64,000 nt of DNA from NCBI GenBank assembly GCA_016901755.1, contig JACJKV010000009.1:18391-82390 (forward strand). The letters are read 5' to 3'. Origin of the DNA: Thomasclavelia spiroformis (GTDB lineage Bacteria > Bacillota_I > Bacilli_A > Erysipelotrichales > Coprobacillaceae). The first letter of the stretch is position 1. Every line of letters starts with the position of its first letter. Shown here piece after piece: positions 1 to 8,366 of the stretch. The position numbers were made by a program, and so were the translations under genes. The notes under the pieces were generated by a model that did no database searches, was not told where the DNA came from, and was given only the letters and a program-made list of their open reading frames with translations.

Positions 1-528
1 CATACAGTCAGCACGATTAGGTGTTAAACCAATTTCTAAAATCGTATCCTTAAGTCCCATATAAGCCAAAGGATCTTCTCCTACAGGTGCATCAGCCGGT
101 AAAACATGAATACCATCTTTATCTTCAGGACGTAATAAACGCTGATTCAGTCCTAATTCTGCAATGGAACAGATCATTCCATTAGATTCCTGTCCACGGA
201 TCGTACTCTTTTTAATGACGAAGCCTTCACCCAGATCACAGCCTGGATTAGCTACGATTACTTTTTGTCCAGCAGCAACATTAGGTGCCCCACAAACGAT
301 CTGATGAACTTCTCCTGGTCTGACTTCTACCTGACAGACATTCAGATGATCACTGTCAGGATGAGGTACACATTCCTGGACATATCCAATCGTCATTTCA
401 TTACCACGAGCTAAAGGATGCATCCCTTCAACTTCCAGACCGATTGACGTGATTTTTGCAGCCAAAGATGCAGGATCCTGATCATCTACTTTTACATATT
501 TATTTAATAAATTTAAACTTACATCCAT
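1..528 (-). CDS. pheT: Phenylalanine--tRNA ligase beta subunit, N-terminal part (cut by window edge)
   Basis: The beta chain of the alpha2-beta2 enzyme that charges tRNA-Phe. Only the first 176 codons are present; the gene runs off the left edge. The N-terminus (MDVSLNLLNKYV) and the following tRNA-binding OB-fold region (IGYVQECVPHPDSDHLNVC, IVCGAPNVAAGQKV) are typical of PheT. It starts 6 bases after the pheS stop, with its ribosome site (GAGGAGTAAGAGG) overlapping the end of pheS, so the two are translated as an operon and share the upstream T-box. Confidence 0.96.
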   Translation of the reverse strand, partial: MDVSLNLLNKYVKVDDQDPASLAAKITSIGLEVEGMHPLARGNEMTIGYVQECVPHPDSDHLNVCQVEVRPGEVHQIVCGAPNVAAGQKVIVANPGCDLGEGFVIKKSTIRGQESNGMICSIAELGLNQRLLRPEDKDGIHVLPADAPVGEDPLAYMGLKDTILEIGLTPNRADCM

Positions 529-534
529 ATCCTC

Positions 535-1572
535 TTACTCCTCTTTTACAAACTGATTTAAAAATCTGATATCATCATTATAGAAATCACGAATATTATC
601 AATACCATATTTCAGCATAGCTACACGTTCAATACCAATACCGAAGGCAAATCCCTGATAAACTGTACTGTCAAAACCACACATATCCAAAACTTTAGGA
701 TTTACCATACCAGCACCTAAAATTTCGATCCAGCCTGTACCTTTACACATCGCACAGCCTTTACCACCACAGTGATGACAGGAAATATCAACTTCTACTG
801 ATGGTTCAGTAAAAGGAAAATATGAAGGACGTAATCTGATTTCACGCTTTTCCCCAAAGAATTTACGGGCAAAAACTTCCAGTGTTCCTTTCAAATCTGC
901 CAAAGTAATATTTTTATCGATAACTAAACCTTCACATTGCATAAACTGATGCGAATGTGTAGCATCGTCATCATCACGACGATAAGTTTTACCAGGACAA
1001 ATAACTTTGATTGGTCCTTTTCCTTTAGCAGCAAGCAAAGTATGTGCCTGAACTGGAGAAGTATGAGTTCTCATCAGTGTGTTTTCATCAATATAGAACG
1101 TATCCTGCATATCTCTAGCGGGATGTCCTTTAGGTAAATTCATCAATTCAAAGTTAAAATAATCAGTTTCAACTTCAGGTCCTTCCGCAATCTGATAACC
1201 CATTCCTAAAAACAGATCTTCCAGCTGGGCAACAATAATTGATAAAGGATGCATCGTTCCCTGATTTAATGAATAGCCAGGTAACGTCAGATCAATGCTT
1301 TCACTGTTGATCTGATCAATAATAGCCTGATTTTCCAGCTGATCTTTTTTATCTTCCACAGCTTTAGAAAGATCCTGTTTAACTTTATTGCTGGTTTGAC
1401 CAAATGTTTTTCTTTCTTCTATGGCCATATTCTTCATTGCTTTCATAGCTTCCTGAATAGGACCTTTTTTTCCTAAATAATGTACACGAATATCATTTAA
1501 TTCTTTCAAAGATGAACAGGCTTCGATCTTGGCCAACGCTTCATCTTTGATCTTAATTAATTCATTTTCCAC
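535..1572 (-). CDS. pheS: Phenylalanine--tRNA ligase alpha subunit
   Basis: Catalytic class II subunit (345 aa) that activates phenylalanine and, with PheT, charges tRNA-Phe. An N-terminal coiled-coil arm (about residues 1-90) precedes the catalytic core with motif 2 ([19 protein letters not shown]) and motif 3 ([15 protein letters not shown]). Four Cys in [12 protein letters not shown] form the Cys-rich insert seen in many bacterial PheS. The start is GTG at 1570-1572, placed 7 bases after AAGGAGGAATAAAG; the in-frame ATG three codons later has poorer spacing. It is the first gene after the T-box leader. Confidence 0.98.
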   Translation of the reverse strand: MENELIKIKDEALAKIEACSSLKELNDIRVHYLGKKGPIQEAMKAMKNMAIEERKTFGQTSNKVKQDLSKAVEDKKDQLENQAIIDQINSESIDLTLPGYSLNQGTMHPLSIIVAQLEDLFLGMGYQIAEGPEVETDYFNFELMNLPKGHPARDMQDTFYIDENTLMRTHTSPVQAHTLLAAKGKGPIKVICPGKTYRRDDDDATHSHQFMQCEGLVIDKNITLADLKGTLEVFARKFFGEKREIRLRPSYFPFTEPSVEVDISCHHCGGKGCAMCKGTGWIEILGAGMVNPKVLDMCGFDSTVYQGFAFGIGIERVAMLKYGIDNIRDFYNDDIRFLNQFVKEE

Positions 1573-1592
1573 CTTTATTCCTCCTTAAATAT

Positions 1593-1804
1593 AAAAAACT
1601 CATCCCTGTTTAGGAACGAGTTGATCGCGGTACCATCCTAATTCATGTTTTGACATGCCCTTACTTAACTTTAACGCAGTTTCACGTCACTGATTAGGTG
1701 CTCTCCATGGTGAATTCAATAATATATCTGTAGAAGTTTCCAGCATCTCTTCCTCTCTGTAACAGCCTCTATTATTTACTGATCCATTTCATCGATTTAT
1801 ATAC
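1593..1804 (-). promoter_or_regulatory. T-box riboswitch of pheST (Phe specifier)
   Basis: A tRNA-sensing leader. The conserved T-box (AGGATGGTACCGCG on the minus strand, 1626-1639) is followed by an intrinsic terminator with arms at 1597-1607 and 1612-1622 and a T-run. Upstream, a stem I base (AATAAT/ATTATT) leads to GAATTCACC, where TTC (plus-strand 1712-1714) sits where the specifier codon is expected, matching Phe. Uncharged tRNA-Phe would favour the antiterminator and read-through into pheST. The specifier assignment is by position only. Confidence 0.93.
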
Positions 1805-1810
1805 TTCACC

Positions 1811-1838
1811 ATTATATCAAATTTCTTGCTGAAAACAA
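1811..1838 (-). promoter_or_regulatory. Promoter of the pheST T-box transcript
   Basis: Minus strand: TTGTTT (-35), 16-base spacer, TATAAT (-10) preceded by TGA, an extended -10. The predicted transcription start lies just upstream of stem I of the T-box. Confidence 0.75.
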
Positions 1839-1855
1839 GCTAAATTTCATCGGTA

Positions 1856-2569
1856 TCAGCGAAAATGATACATCATGATGCTTCCTGCAACAGCTACATT
1901 AAGCGATTCAATCGTGGAAATGGGAATATAGACTACCTCATCACATAACGCTAAAAGCTTATGATCCATCCCATTTCCCTCATTACCTAAAATAAAAGCC
2001 AGCTTCTTTCTTTTCGCTATCATATCAATTTCCTTACCATTTTCTAAAGCACTGCCAATAACCGTAACCCCATTTTGCTGGAGCTGGACAATCACTTCCT
2101 CTAAATCCCGATAAATACACGAAATATGAAAATGAGCTCCCTGCATTGATCGTAACAGTTTATCATTATAAAGATCAACACACTGTTTAGAAAGAATGAT
2201 CTGATCAATACCAAACGCTAATGCTGTTCTAACCAGGGTCCCAATATTACCTGGATCCTGTAAATTATCTAACAGCAGATATCTGTTCCCCATAATCAGC
2301 TCATTATTTTTCTGAATACGACATCTGGCCATGATTGGCTGTGGCGTTTTAGTAAAAGCCAGCTTAGCCATGACCTCCTTTGATACCAGCAGATTTTCCA
2401 CTCCCATATCAACAGGTGCAGTTGAAATAACCAAATCAGCCTGATGAGTGCGTACAGCTTCTTCAACCAGATGCATCGACTCCACCAGATAATATTGCTG
2501 ACGATACTTTTTCTGTTTTAATTTCATTAATTCCTTGATCGTTTTATTATGTATAGATGTTATCATCAT
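1856..2569 (-). CDS. TrmH/SpoU-family RNA 2'-O-methyltransferase
   Basis: A SPOUT methyltransferase (237 aa) that adds a 2'-O-methyl group to rRNA or tRNA ribose using S-adenosylmethionine. The three family motifs are present: LQDPGNIGTLVRTALAFG (about residues 101-118), ILGNEGNGM (193-201) and the knotted cofactor loop IPISTIESLNVAVAGSI near the C-terminus. The N-terminal region resembles the substrate-binding domain of 23S rRNA methylases. It starts 7 bases after the P1 peptidase gene and closes a three-gene operon. Exact target nucleotide is not readable from sequence. Confidence 0.92.
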   Translation of the reverse strand: MMITSIHNKTIKELMKLKQKKYRQQYYLVESMHLVEEAVRTHQADLVISTAPVDMGVENLLVSKEVMAKLAFTKTPQPIMARCRIQKNNELIMGNRYLLLDNLQDPGNIGTLVRTALAFGIDQIILSKQCVDLYNDKLLRSMQGAHFHISCIYRDLEEVIVQLQQNGVTVIGSALENGKEIDMIAKRKKLAFILGNEGNGMDHKLLALCDEVVYIPISTIESLNVAVAGSIMMYHFR

Positions 2570-2576
2570 TATTCCC

Positions 2577-3551
2577 CTATTCTTTCATCAAATCTTTTGC
2601 ACAGCGATATCCATAAAGACTATCTGTCTCCTTGACCGCTTTAACGATGGCTTTGGCCAGAACATAACTGGCCAGGGTTCCAACCGCATCTTCACTGGCT
2701 TGAACTTTACCCGTCGTCAAAGCATAAACCGTATCGCCATCCATTGATGTATTGACTGGTCTAATGGTACGGGCTATGCCGTTGCTGGCCATCGCAGCCA
2801 CTTTATTCATTTGCGCTTTATCAAGCCTGGCATTAGTAATAATTGCTGCAATCGTCGTATTGGTAACTGCCTGGTGAGTTTCAATGATTCCCTTGATCAT
2901 TTCCATTTCACTATCAAGCATGATCTTTCCTGTTTGATCCAGCAATCCCGCCAGCTGATGCCTTGAATCTACATCATAAACATCTCCAATCGCATTAACT
3001 GCGACGATTGCTCCCACCTGCAGCGCTCCCGCTTCCATTGCAAAACAGCCAAGCCCTGCTTTCATACATCTTTCCATGCCGTATAGCTTGCCTACTGTAG
3101 CGCCCATACCGGCACCGACATTGCCATTACGTTCACGATTTTTTTCACTGTCGCAACAGGCACGATAGCCCATCTGACGGTCAGGACGGACAGTGCCCGA
3201 AACACAGCTTAAATCAAAAATACAGGATCCTACGACAATCGGTACTATAACATCATGTACGGCCAGACCAATCTTTTTTTCTTCCAGATACTGCATGATT
3301 CCACTGGCACAGTCCAGCCCATAAGCCGATCCCCCACTTAAAAACAGACCATGAATCCCCTGATTGCTGGCACAAGGATCAAGTAACGCTGTTTCTCGAG
3401 AGGCAGGACCACCACCGCGGATATCTACCCCACAGATTGCTCCATCTGGAACAATAATGACACTGCAGCCTGTCGCATTTTCAATATCATCAGCATGTCC
3501 AATACGAACATTGGATATATCATGGATACTTATTTCTTTTAGTGTTTTCAT
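2577..3551 (-). CDS. P1 family (DmpA/S58) aminopeptidase
   Basis: A 324-residue member of the P1/S58 family, N-terminal nucleophile peptidases that autoprocess and cleave N-terminal residues from small peptides, amides or esters. Visible family motifs: GGGPASRETALLDP, LFLSGGSAYGLD, GNVGAGMGATVGK, NTTIAAIITNA and RPVNTSMDGDTVYALTTG. The nucleophile is expected in the NTTIA segment, where the chain would self-cleave. The gene overlaps the upstream metallopeptidase by ATGA, implying translational coupling. No signal peptide, so probably cytoplasmic. Substrate unknown. Confidence 0.9.
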   Translation of the reverse strand: MKTLKEISIHDISNVRIGHADDIENATGCSVIIVPDGAICGVDIRGGGPASRETALLDPCASNQGIHGLFLSGGSAYGLDCASGIMQYLEEKKIGLAVHDVIVPIVVGSCIFDLSCVSGTVRPDRQMGYRACCDSEKNRERNGNVGAGMGATVGKLYGMERCMKAGLGCFAMEAGALQVGAIVAVNAIGDVYDVDSRHQLAGLLDQTGKIMLDSEMEMIKGIIETHQAVTNTTIAAIITNARLDKAQMNKVAAMASNGIARTIRPVNTSMDGDTVYALTTGKVQASEDAVGTLASYVLAKAIVKAVKETDSLYGYRCAKDLMKE

Positions 3552-4216
3552 ATAACTGTCTCCTTAAGCTGTTTTTCCCGTAATCGATATTCTGGTAAGC
3601 GTTTTTCTATTTCCGCATAAAATCGTGCTGAATGATTAGGTTCGATAAAATGACATAATTCATGAATAATAACATAATCAATCAGTTCTTGAGGTAAAAA
3701 GATCAGTGAAAAATTAAATGTAATTTTATTTTTTAAATAAAAACAGGAGCCCCACCTGCTTTTCATCTTTCTTATCGTAATTTCTGGCATTGGTCGATGA
3801 AAATCGCTGCTGATATAATACTGTACTTTCTTTTCAATATAATTTAGCAGCAATCCCGTAAGAAAATTATCAAGAACAGGCTGGATATGACGATCATAAA
3901 CATAAATATCATGTTCATGCATCACACAGCGACGAATCTTCAGATCTTTGACGATCAGCTCATATCTATTGTCAAAAACTTCAACATAACCATGATCCTG
4001 ATAGCTGACTCGCTGATGATAACTGGAAAGCTGCTGTATGATCATAGCACGATTTTTGTAAATAAAGGCATCGATCTGTTTTTCGCTGTAATAACGCGAT
4101 GCAGAAATGATGATTTTTCCATCACGTATTCGTAAATAACAGTTTTTAATATTTTTATAATGTATTTCACATTCGATCTTCCAATCATCGATCATGATGT
4201 TTTTTTTAACCGTCAT
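3548..4216 (-). CDS. YgjP-like (DUF45) zinc metallopeptidase
   Basis: A 222-residue protein of the YgjP/WLM-like metallopeptidase family. The zinc motif HELCHFIEPNHSARF (HExxH with a downstream His) lies near residues 172-186, after the family signature RKMKSRWGSC. The biological substrate of this family is not established. First gene of the operon with the P1 peptidase and RNA methylase; its start has GAGGAA at a suitable distance. It is divergent from the small spore-protein gene, with only about 46 bases between the starts. Confidence 0.88.
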   Translation of the reverse strand: MTVKKNIMIDDWKIECEIHYKNIKNCYLRIRDGKIIISASRYYSEKQIDAFIYKNRAMIIQQLSSYHQRVSYQDHGYVEVFDNRYELIVKDLKIRRCVMHEHDIYVYDRHIQPVLDNFLTGLLLNYIEKKVQYYISSDFHRPMPEITIRKMKSRWGSCFYLKNKITFNFSLIFLPQELIDYVIIHELCHFIEPNHSARFYAEIEKRLPEYRLREKQLKETVI

Positions 4217-4245
4217 GTATAAATTCCTCTTTTCTGTTCACCCTA
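4216..4245 (+). promoter_or_regulatory. Candidate sporulation (SigG/SigF-type) promoter of sspI
   Basis: TGTATA, 17-base spacer, CACCCTA, close to the SigG consensus (TGnATA, CATnnTA) with one mismatch in the -10. It ends about 17 bases before the sspI start codon and is not a good SigA promoter, which fits a forespore-expressed gene. Confidence 0.5.
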
Positions 4246-4262
4246 TAAGCGGAGTGATCAAC

Positions 4263-4457
4263 ATGGATATCAGACAAGCAATCTATGCAAAGCTGCATAA
4301 TGTTTCACCTGCGGAACTGAAAGTCATTATAGATGATGGCATTGCCTCTAAGGAAGAAACCATTCTTCCCGGGTTAGGAGTACTGTTTGAATCATATTAT
4401 AATTCTCTCAGTTCAAAAGATGAATTGCTGCAGCAATTAAGTCAATTACTAAAATAG
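4263..4457 (+). CDS. sspI: Small acid-soluble spore protein, SspI type
   Basis: A 64-residue protein. It matches SspI (a minor, non-alpha/beta-type small acid-soluble spore protein packaged in the forespore) along its length: N-terminal MDIRQAIYAKL, central VIIDDGIASKEE and the family hallmark LPGLGVLFE. The ATG at 4263 has GGAGTG 6 bases upstream; longer in-frame extensions to 4194 would run through the opposite gene's start and lack a ribosome site. Followed directly by a terminator, so it is a single-gene unit. Its presence indicates endospore formation. Confidence 0.9.
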   Translation: MDIRQAIYAKLHNVSPAELKVIIDDGIASKEETILPGLGVLFESYYNSLSSKDELLQQLSQLLK

Positions 4458-4478
4458 GCTCTATCAGAGTCTATTTTT
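4454..4478. terminator. Bidirectional terminator between sspI and the 4464-4916 gene
   Basis: Inverted repeat AATAGGCTCT / AGAGTCTATT with one G-T wobble and a T-run, overlapping both converging stop codons. Confidence 0.8.
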
Positions 4479-4916
4479 ATATATCTGTTTAGCTGATCTT
4501 AATATCATAAAGACAAGCAACATGATCATATCATATTGAAATAATGATGGTAAAGGTAAAACAAATACCATGACCAGTAAAACCGCCATCACCACAAATA
4601 CCAGCCAGTGAAGCGAATAATCATGTTCTCTAAACATAAAACGAATCTTACTGTGATGAGTTTCATCATACCAGTCGGTTATGATTTTATAAAGTTCAAA
4701 CAGCAGATAATTCCAGATCCACACCAGAAAGAAATACATTGAAGTATAAATGCTGTTTAAAAAAATACGGCGCAAAGATGACAGAAAATCAATATCATAG
4801 TATTGTGCGATATCATAGCCAAAAGCCAGCAAGGCAATCAAAAAGGTCATAATCCCATTACGAGCCAGATAAATAATCAAAAAATCTTTTTTTATTTTCG
4901 AAAGATAGCTATTCAT
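4464..4916 (-). CDS. Hypothetical four-pass membrane protein
   Basis: Not recognised. About 150 residues with four hydrophobic segments (roughly FLIIYLARNGIMTFLIALLAF, SMYFFLVWIWNYLLFELY, LVFVVMAVLLVMVFVLPL and a C-terminal one), so an integral membrane protein. The ATG at 4914-4916 is chosen because AGGTG lies 7 bases upstream; the alternative GTG at 4934 has none. The start overlaps the stop of the upstream membrane protein gene by 8 bases, so the two products are made together and may act together. No function is proposed. Confidence 0.7.
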   Translation of the reverse strand: MNSYLSKIKKDFLIIYLARNGIMTFLIALLAFGYDIAQYYDIDFLSSLRRIFLNSIYTSMYFFLVWIWNYLLFELYKIITDWYDETHHSKIRFMFREHDYSLHWLVFVVMAVLLVMVFVLPLPSLFQYDMIMLLVFMILRSAKQIYKNRL

Positions 4917-5748
4917 GCTGTTCACCTGCCTCACGGGTAAAATTCATTTTAAAAGTATAGTTTTCTTTCTGATCATTACTGAAAATAACGACCACACTTA
5001 ACTTTTTATCTAACAGTGAGCCACGACTTTGACTGTCATGTTCGTAAGTTTCATAATTTGATACATTCACATAGTCTTTAGAAGGCATACTGATTTTTTT
5101 GAAAACGATATAATTATCATCATCTTCTTCATCCTGGCTTTCATCTTTAACATAACGGTATTCTACTGAAACCATTGGGTATTCCTTAATGATTTCTTTA
5201 TTCGTTGTTGTCAGATAGCCTAAACGCATAAAGTCTTCACTGATACAGGCATTTTCAATACGAAATTCCTTATTAAAACAGTAAATAGCCTGAATCGCAT
5301 GCATTTTCACTTTCTTAGTCAATACAACAGTATCATCAGCTTTCATTTCAAAACGCACTTCATCAACCTTTTTCAGTGATTTGGCAGTTTCATTATTTTC
5401 TAAAGTATAAGTATGATTGACCTCATAAACTACAGGATAATCTATGCGATACTGTTTTCCATCACTTTTCAAAATAAAAGACAATGTACACTGCTCACCA
5501 TCCTGTATTCTTTCAACAGCTGTAAAACTGATCTTTCCATCTCCACAATAATAATTACTTTGATCTTTAAACAGTTTAAAATCTGACAGCTGACATTCTT
5601 TACTGTCGATAGAAAGCAGATAATCATAATAGGTAATCGTTCCATAAGTCTGAAAAGAATAAATATCATAAAGAAAATAAAGCGACAAGGAAACAACTAC
5701 GGTAAATAATATTGTAATTAATAAATTAGACTGATGCTTTTTTTTCAT
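4909..5748 (-). CDS. Hypothetical membrane-anchored extracytoplasmic protein
   Basis: Not recognised. 279 residues: a lysine-rich N-terminus (MKKKHQ), one hydrophobic segment (LLITILFTVVVSLSLYFLY, about residues 9-27) and a long polar, beta-rich ectodomain with several Cys. It looks like a single-pass protein facing outside. The start at 5748 is fixed by GGTGA 6 bases upstream and by a promoter whose -35 lies at 5788-5793, which rules out the longer start at 5793. First gene of a two-gene unit with the four-pass membrane protein. Confidence 0.72.
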   Translation of the reverse strand: MKKKHQSNLLITILFTVVVSLSLYFLYDIYSFQTYGTITYYDYLLSIDSKECQLSDFKLFKDQSNYYCGDGKISFTAVERIQDGEQCTLSFILKSDGKQYRIDYPVVYEVNHTYTLENNETAKSLKKVDEVRFEMKADDTVVLTKKVKMHAIQAIYCFNKEFRIENACISEDFMRLGYLTTTNKEIIKEYPMVSVEYRYVKDESQDEEDDDNYIVFKKISMPSKDYVNVSNYETYEHDSQSRGSLLDKKLSVVVIFSNDQKENYTFKMNFTREAGEQHE

Positions 5749-5764
5749 TGTTATCACCGTCTTT

Positions 5765-5793
5765 ATTATACACCATGCCCGATTTTTTACCAA
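5765..5793 (-). promoter_or_regulatory. SigA-type promoter for the two membrane-protein genes
   Basis: Minus strand TTGGTA, 17-base spacer, TATAAT. It places transcription start about 10 bases before the ATG at 5748. Confidence 0.78.
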
Positions 5794-5806
5794 ACATACA
5801 AAATAA

Positions 5807-5837
5807 TTGTTATTTAAAACTGCTTTTATGTTAAACT
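5807..5837 (+). promoter_or_regulatory. Candidate promoter of the TPR/SEC-C gene
   Basis: TTGTTA followed after 18-19 bases by TATGTTAAACT, an extended -10 (TG then TAAACT). Spacer is longer than ideal. Confidence 0.45.
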
Positions 5838-5860
5838 AGTAAATAGAAATGAGGGATAAT

Positions 5861-6562
5861 ATGTCAAAAAAACTTATTAATTTAATAAATCAGGGTTACG
5901 AACAGTACCATGCCCAACATTTTGAACAGGCTATTGAAATCTGGAACGAAGCCTTTCAAAAACTGCAAAAAGAACTGAAAAAAAATAAGATCAGCTTCCT
6001 GCAGCTGGGAAACACTTTTGGTTTTGAAATCAGGATCGGAAACTGGCTCAAACAGCTGGCACAGCTTTATCTTTCAACAGCCCACTATGACCAGGCCATC
6101 ACTTACTGTCAGGCTGTCATTTCGCTGTTTGAAGATGATAAATATATCATTGATTTTCATATCAATATCGCCAAAGCACTTTATGCCAAAAACAGCATAG
6201 CAGAAGCTAACCAGCATTTTAATACATTATTAAAACGTTATCCTAATGATCTTCAGATCATTGAATCATATCTGCAATGTTTAAAATCAACAGATCCACT
6301 TCAATGTAAAGCCATCATCACTCAATATGTTCCTTTAACTTTGGAATATACAAGTGAAAGTGAATCGCTTTTTCACCTGTGCAAAGAAATTCTGTCATCA
6401 CTTGGAGAAAATGAACTGGCCAAAGACTATGGTGCAGTAAAAAAAATACAGAATGACTTTGGTAAAAGAAAACCAATCACTAAAAAAGTAAAGATTGGCA
6501 GAAATGATCCCTGTCCATGTGGCAGTGGTAAAAAATACAAAAACTGCTGTGGCAGAAAATAA
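5861..6562 (+). CDS. TPR-repeat protein with C-terminal SEC-C zinc motif
   Basis: 233 residues. The body is helical with tetratricopeptide-like repeats ([54 protein letters not shown]). The C-terminus [19 protein letters not shown] is a textbook SEC-C motif, which binds zinc and in SecA mediates SecB or ribosome contact. The role of stand-alone TPR/SEC-C proteins is unclear. The ATG at 5861 has GAGGG 5 bases upstream; an earlier ATG at 5849 overlaps that ribosome site. The ABC exporter gene starts 14 bases downstream, probably in the same transcript. Confidence 0.85.
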   Translation: MSKKLINLINQGYEQYHAQHFEQAIEIWNEAFQKLQKELKKNKISFLQLGNTFGFEIRIGNWLKQLAQLYLSTAHYDQAITYCQAVISLFEDDKYIIDFHINIAKALYAKNSIAEANQHFNTLLKRYPNDLQIIESYLQCLKSTDPLQCKAIITQYVPLTLEYTSESESLFHLCKEILSSLGENELAKDYGAVKKIQNDFGKRKPITKKVKIGRNDPCPCGSGKKYKNCCGRK

Positions 6563-6576
6563 GGGGATGGATCACA

Positions 6577-7896
6577 TTGAAAAAATATTTTTTAAAAGAT
6601 ATTCTCAAAAAAATATATGCCCTGTTAGATAAGCATCAGAAATTCAGATTTGTGATCATCGTCCTGATCATGATCATCTCGGCTTTTTTAACCCAGTTAA
6701 CACCTAAAGCCATTGGCTGGCTGACAGATGATATCTTAAATGTCGATAGTGTTGCTTTTGAAAAAGTCATTCCTTTTTTAACAGTGATCCTGGTAGTCAA
6801 CGTAGTCAACGAAGTCATCAAAATTATTCGTCGTGTCATGGTTGAAGACGTAGCGACCAGAACAGAAAAAAAAGCCCGTGGCATGGTCATTCAGTCTTTA
6901 CTGATGGCCCCGTTATCATATTTCAGAAAAAACATGACCGGAAACATTCATGGTCGCTTAAACCGCTGTTTAGATGGTACGATCAAGCTGGAAAAACTGC
7001 TGTTCATGGATTTTGCCCCAGCCGTATTCAATTCACTGGCTGCAGTCATTACCATTTTCATGACTTTACCAGTCACCTTAGCACTGCCTATGCTGCTGGT
7101 AGTTCCCATCGGTATCTTTATTGTATTAAAACAAATCAGCAGTCAAAAAGGAATTCGTGTAGAACTGCTGGAAAGCAAATCACAAATCGATGGTACGATC
7201 GTTGAACTGATCAATGGCATCGAAGTCATCAGAATCTGTGACAGTGTGGATTTCGAAATCGATCGTTTTGATCAGAAATCAGAATTTCTTAGAAAAAAAG
7301 AAATGAATCACCATAAGGCCATGGCCTTTTATGACTGCCTGAAATTTATTAATCAGGTTGTTTTTACCGTACTGATCATTGGCATTTCTACATACCTGGC
7401 AACCATCGGTACTATTTCAATCGGGAGCGTACTCACTGCCTATTTATGTTTTAATCAGCTGATCAAACCATTAGAGGAATTACATCGTATCTTTGATGAA
7501 GTGGCCGAATGTACCGTACTTGCCAGTGATTTCTTTGACATGGTAGAAATACCCCATGATTTTTCTTATCAGGAAACCAGAAATCTTAAAGATGACCATG
7601 ACCATGAAAACATCATTAAAGTCGAAGATCTTCATTTTTTCTATCCCGAAGATAAAAATCATCTGGTTTTAAATCATTTCAGTCTAAACATTGAAAAAGG
7701 AAAATATATCGGGATTGCTGGCCCATCAGGTTGTGGAAAATCATCACTGATCAAATCCATCTGTAAACTGGAAAAAGGCAATGGTAAAATATATCTGGAT
7801 CATAAAGACATCAGCTGCCTCAATCGAAAAGAAATAGCTGATATGCTGGCACTGGTTCCTCAAAACCCTTTTTTTGATTGCTGGCACCATCTATGA
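6577..7896 (+). CDS. ABC exporter, membrane domain and first half of ATPase (frameshifted)
   Basis: N-terminal part of an ABC exporter with fused permease and ATPase. It has a six-helix type I membrane domain (about residues 20-310), then the nucleotide domain with Walker A GPSGCGKSS and Q-loop VPQNPF. The frame is lost in a T7 run at 7869-7875: one T fewer would continue as FLIAGTIYENITYG into the next reading frame. As read, translation ends 7 codons later, leaving no ABC signature or Walker B. Start is TTG at 6577 with GGATGG upstream. The substrate cannot be told from sequence. Confidence 0.85.
   Translation: MKKYFLKDILKKIYALLDKHQKFRFVIIVLIMIISAFLTQLTPKAIGWLTDDILNVDSVAFEKVIPFLTVILVVNVVNEVIKIIRRVMVEDVATRTEKKARGMVIQSLLMAPLSYFRKNMTGNIHGRLNRCLDGTIKLEKLLFMDFAPAVFNSLAAVITIFMTLPVTLALPMLLVVPIGIFIVLKQISSQKGIRVELLESKSQIDGTIVELINGIEVIRICDSVDFEIDRFDQKSEFLRKKEMNHHKAMAFYDCLKFINQVVFTVLIIGISTYLATIGTISIGSVLTAYLCFNQLIKPLEELHRIFDEVAECTVLASDFFDMVEIPHDFSYQETRNLKDDHDHENIIKVEDLHFFYPEDKNHLVLNHFSLNIEKGKYIGIAGPSGCGKSSLIKSICKLEKGNGKIYLDHKDISCLNRKEIADMLALVPQNPFFDCWHHL
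7869..7875 (+). other. T7 homopolymer at the exporter frameshift
   Basis: Seven consecutive T where six would restore one continuous exporter frame from 6577 to 8344. Could be a sequencing or assembly error, a true mutation, a reversible slippage tract, or a site of transcriptional slippage. Confidence 0.85.
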
Positions 7897-8344
7897 AAAT
7901 ATTACCTATGGAATTCAGCGCAAAGTAACTGACCATGAAGTGGAAGAAGCTGCCAGAAAAGCCTATATTTTAGATTATATCAACTCTCTGCCAGAAAAAT
8001 TTGATTTCATGGTTTCTGAAGGTGGAAACAACCTTTCCGGTGGTCAGCGTCAAAGAATCGCTATCGCACGTATTTTTTTACGCAAGCCTAAAATTCTTAT
8101 TCTTGATGAAGCCACATCTGCTTTAGACAATACTTCAGAAAAACATATTCAGATGGAAATTGAAAAACTGCAGCATGAAAACAATACAACCATTATCGCT
8201 ATTGCGCATCGTCTGACAACTTTAAAAAACTGTGATCGCATCATAGTATTAAATGAAGGTCAGATTGCAGAAGAAGGTCAATTCGATGAGCTTATCAGTC
8301 AACAAGGTATTTTCAGTGATATGTATTACGGCCGATTAAAATAA
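7874..8344 (+). CDS. ABC exporter, second half of ATPase domain (frameshifted)
   Basis: The remainder of the same exporter, in the +1 frame. It carries the ABC signature LSGGQRQRIAIARI, Walker B ILILDEATSALD and the switch-His region AHRLTTLKNCDRI, all intact. With the first part the protein would be about 589 residues, normal for this family. There is no ribosome site before the first possible codon (TTG at 7874), so by itself it is probably not translated unless the ribosome or polymerase slips in the T-run. A terminator follows directly. Confidence 0.85.
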   Translation: MIAGTIYENITYGIQRKVTDHEVEEAARKAYILDYINSLPEKFDFMVSEGGNNLSGGQRQRIAIARIFLRKPKILILDEATSALDNTSEKHIQMEIEKLQHENNTTIIAIAHRLTTLKNCDRIIVLNEGQIAEEGQFDELISQQGIFSDMYYGRLK

Positions 8345-8366
8345 GGACAGCAAAAAGCTGTCCTTT
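8343..8366. terminator. Bidirectional terminator, exporter / hisC
   Basis: AAGGACAGC-AAAAA-GCTGTCCTT; overlaps the hisC stop codon on the other strand. Confidence 0.85.
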
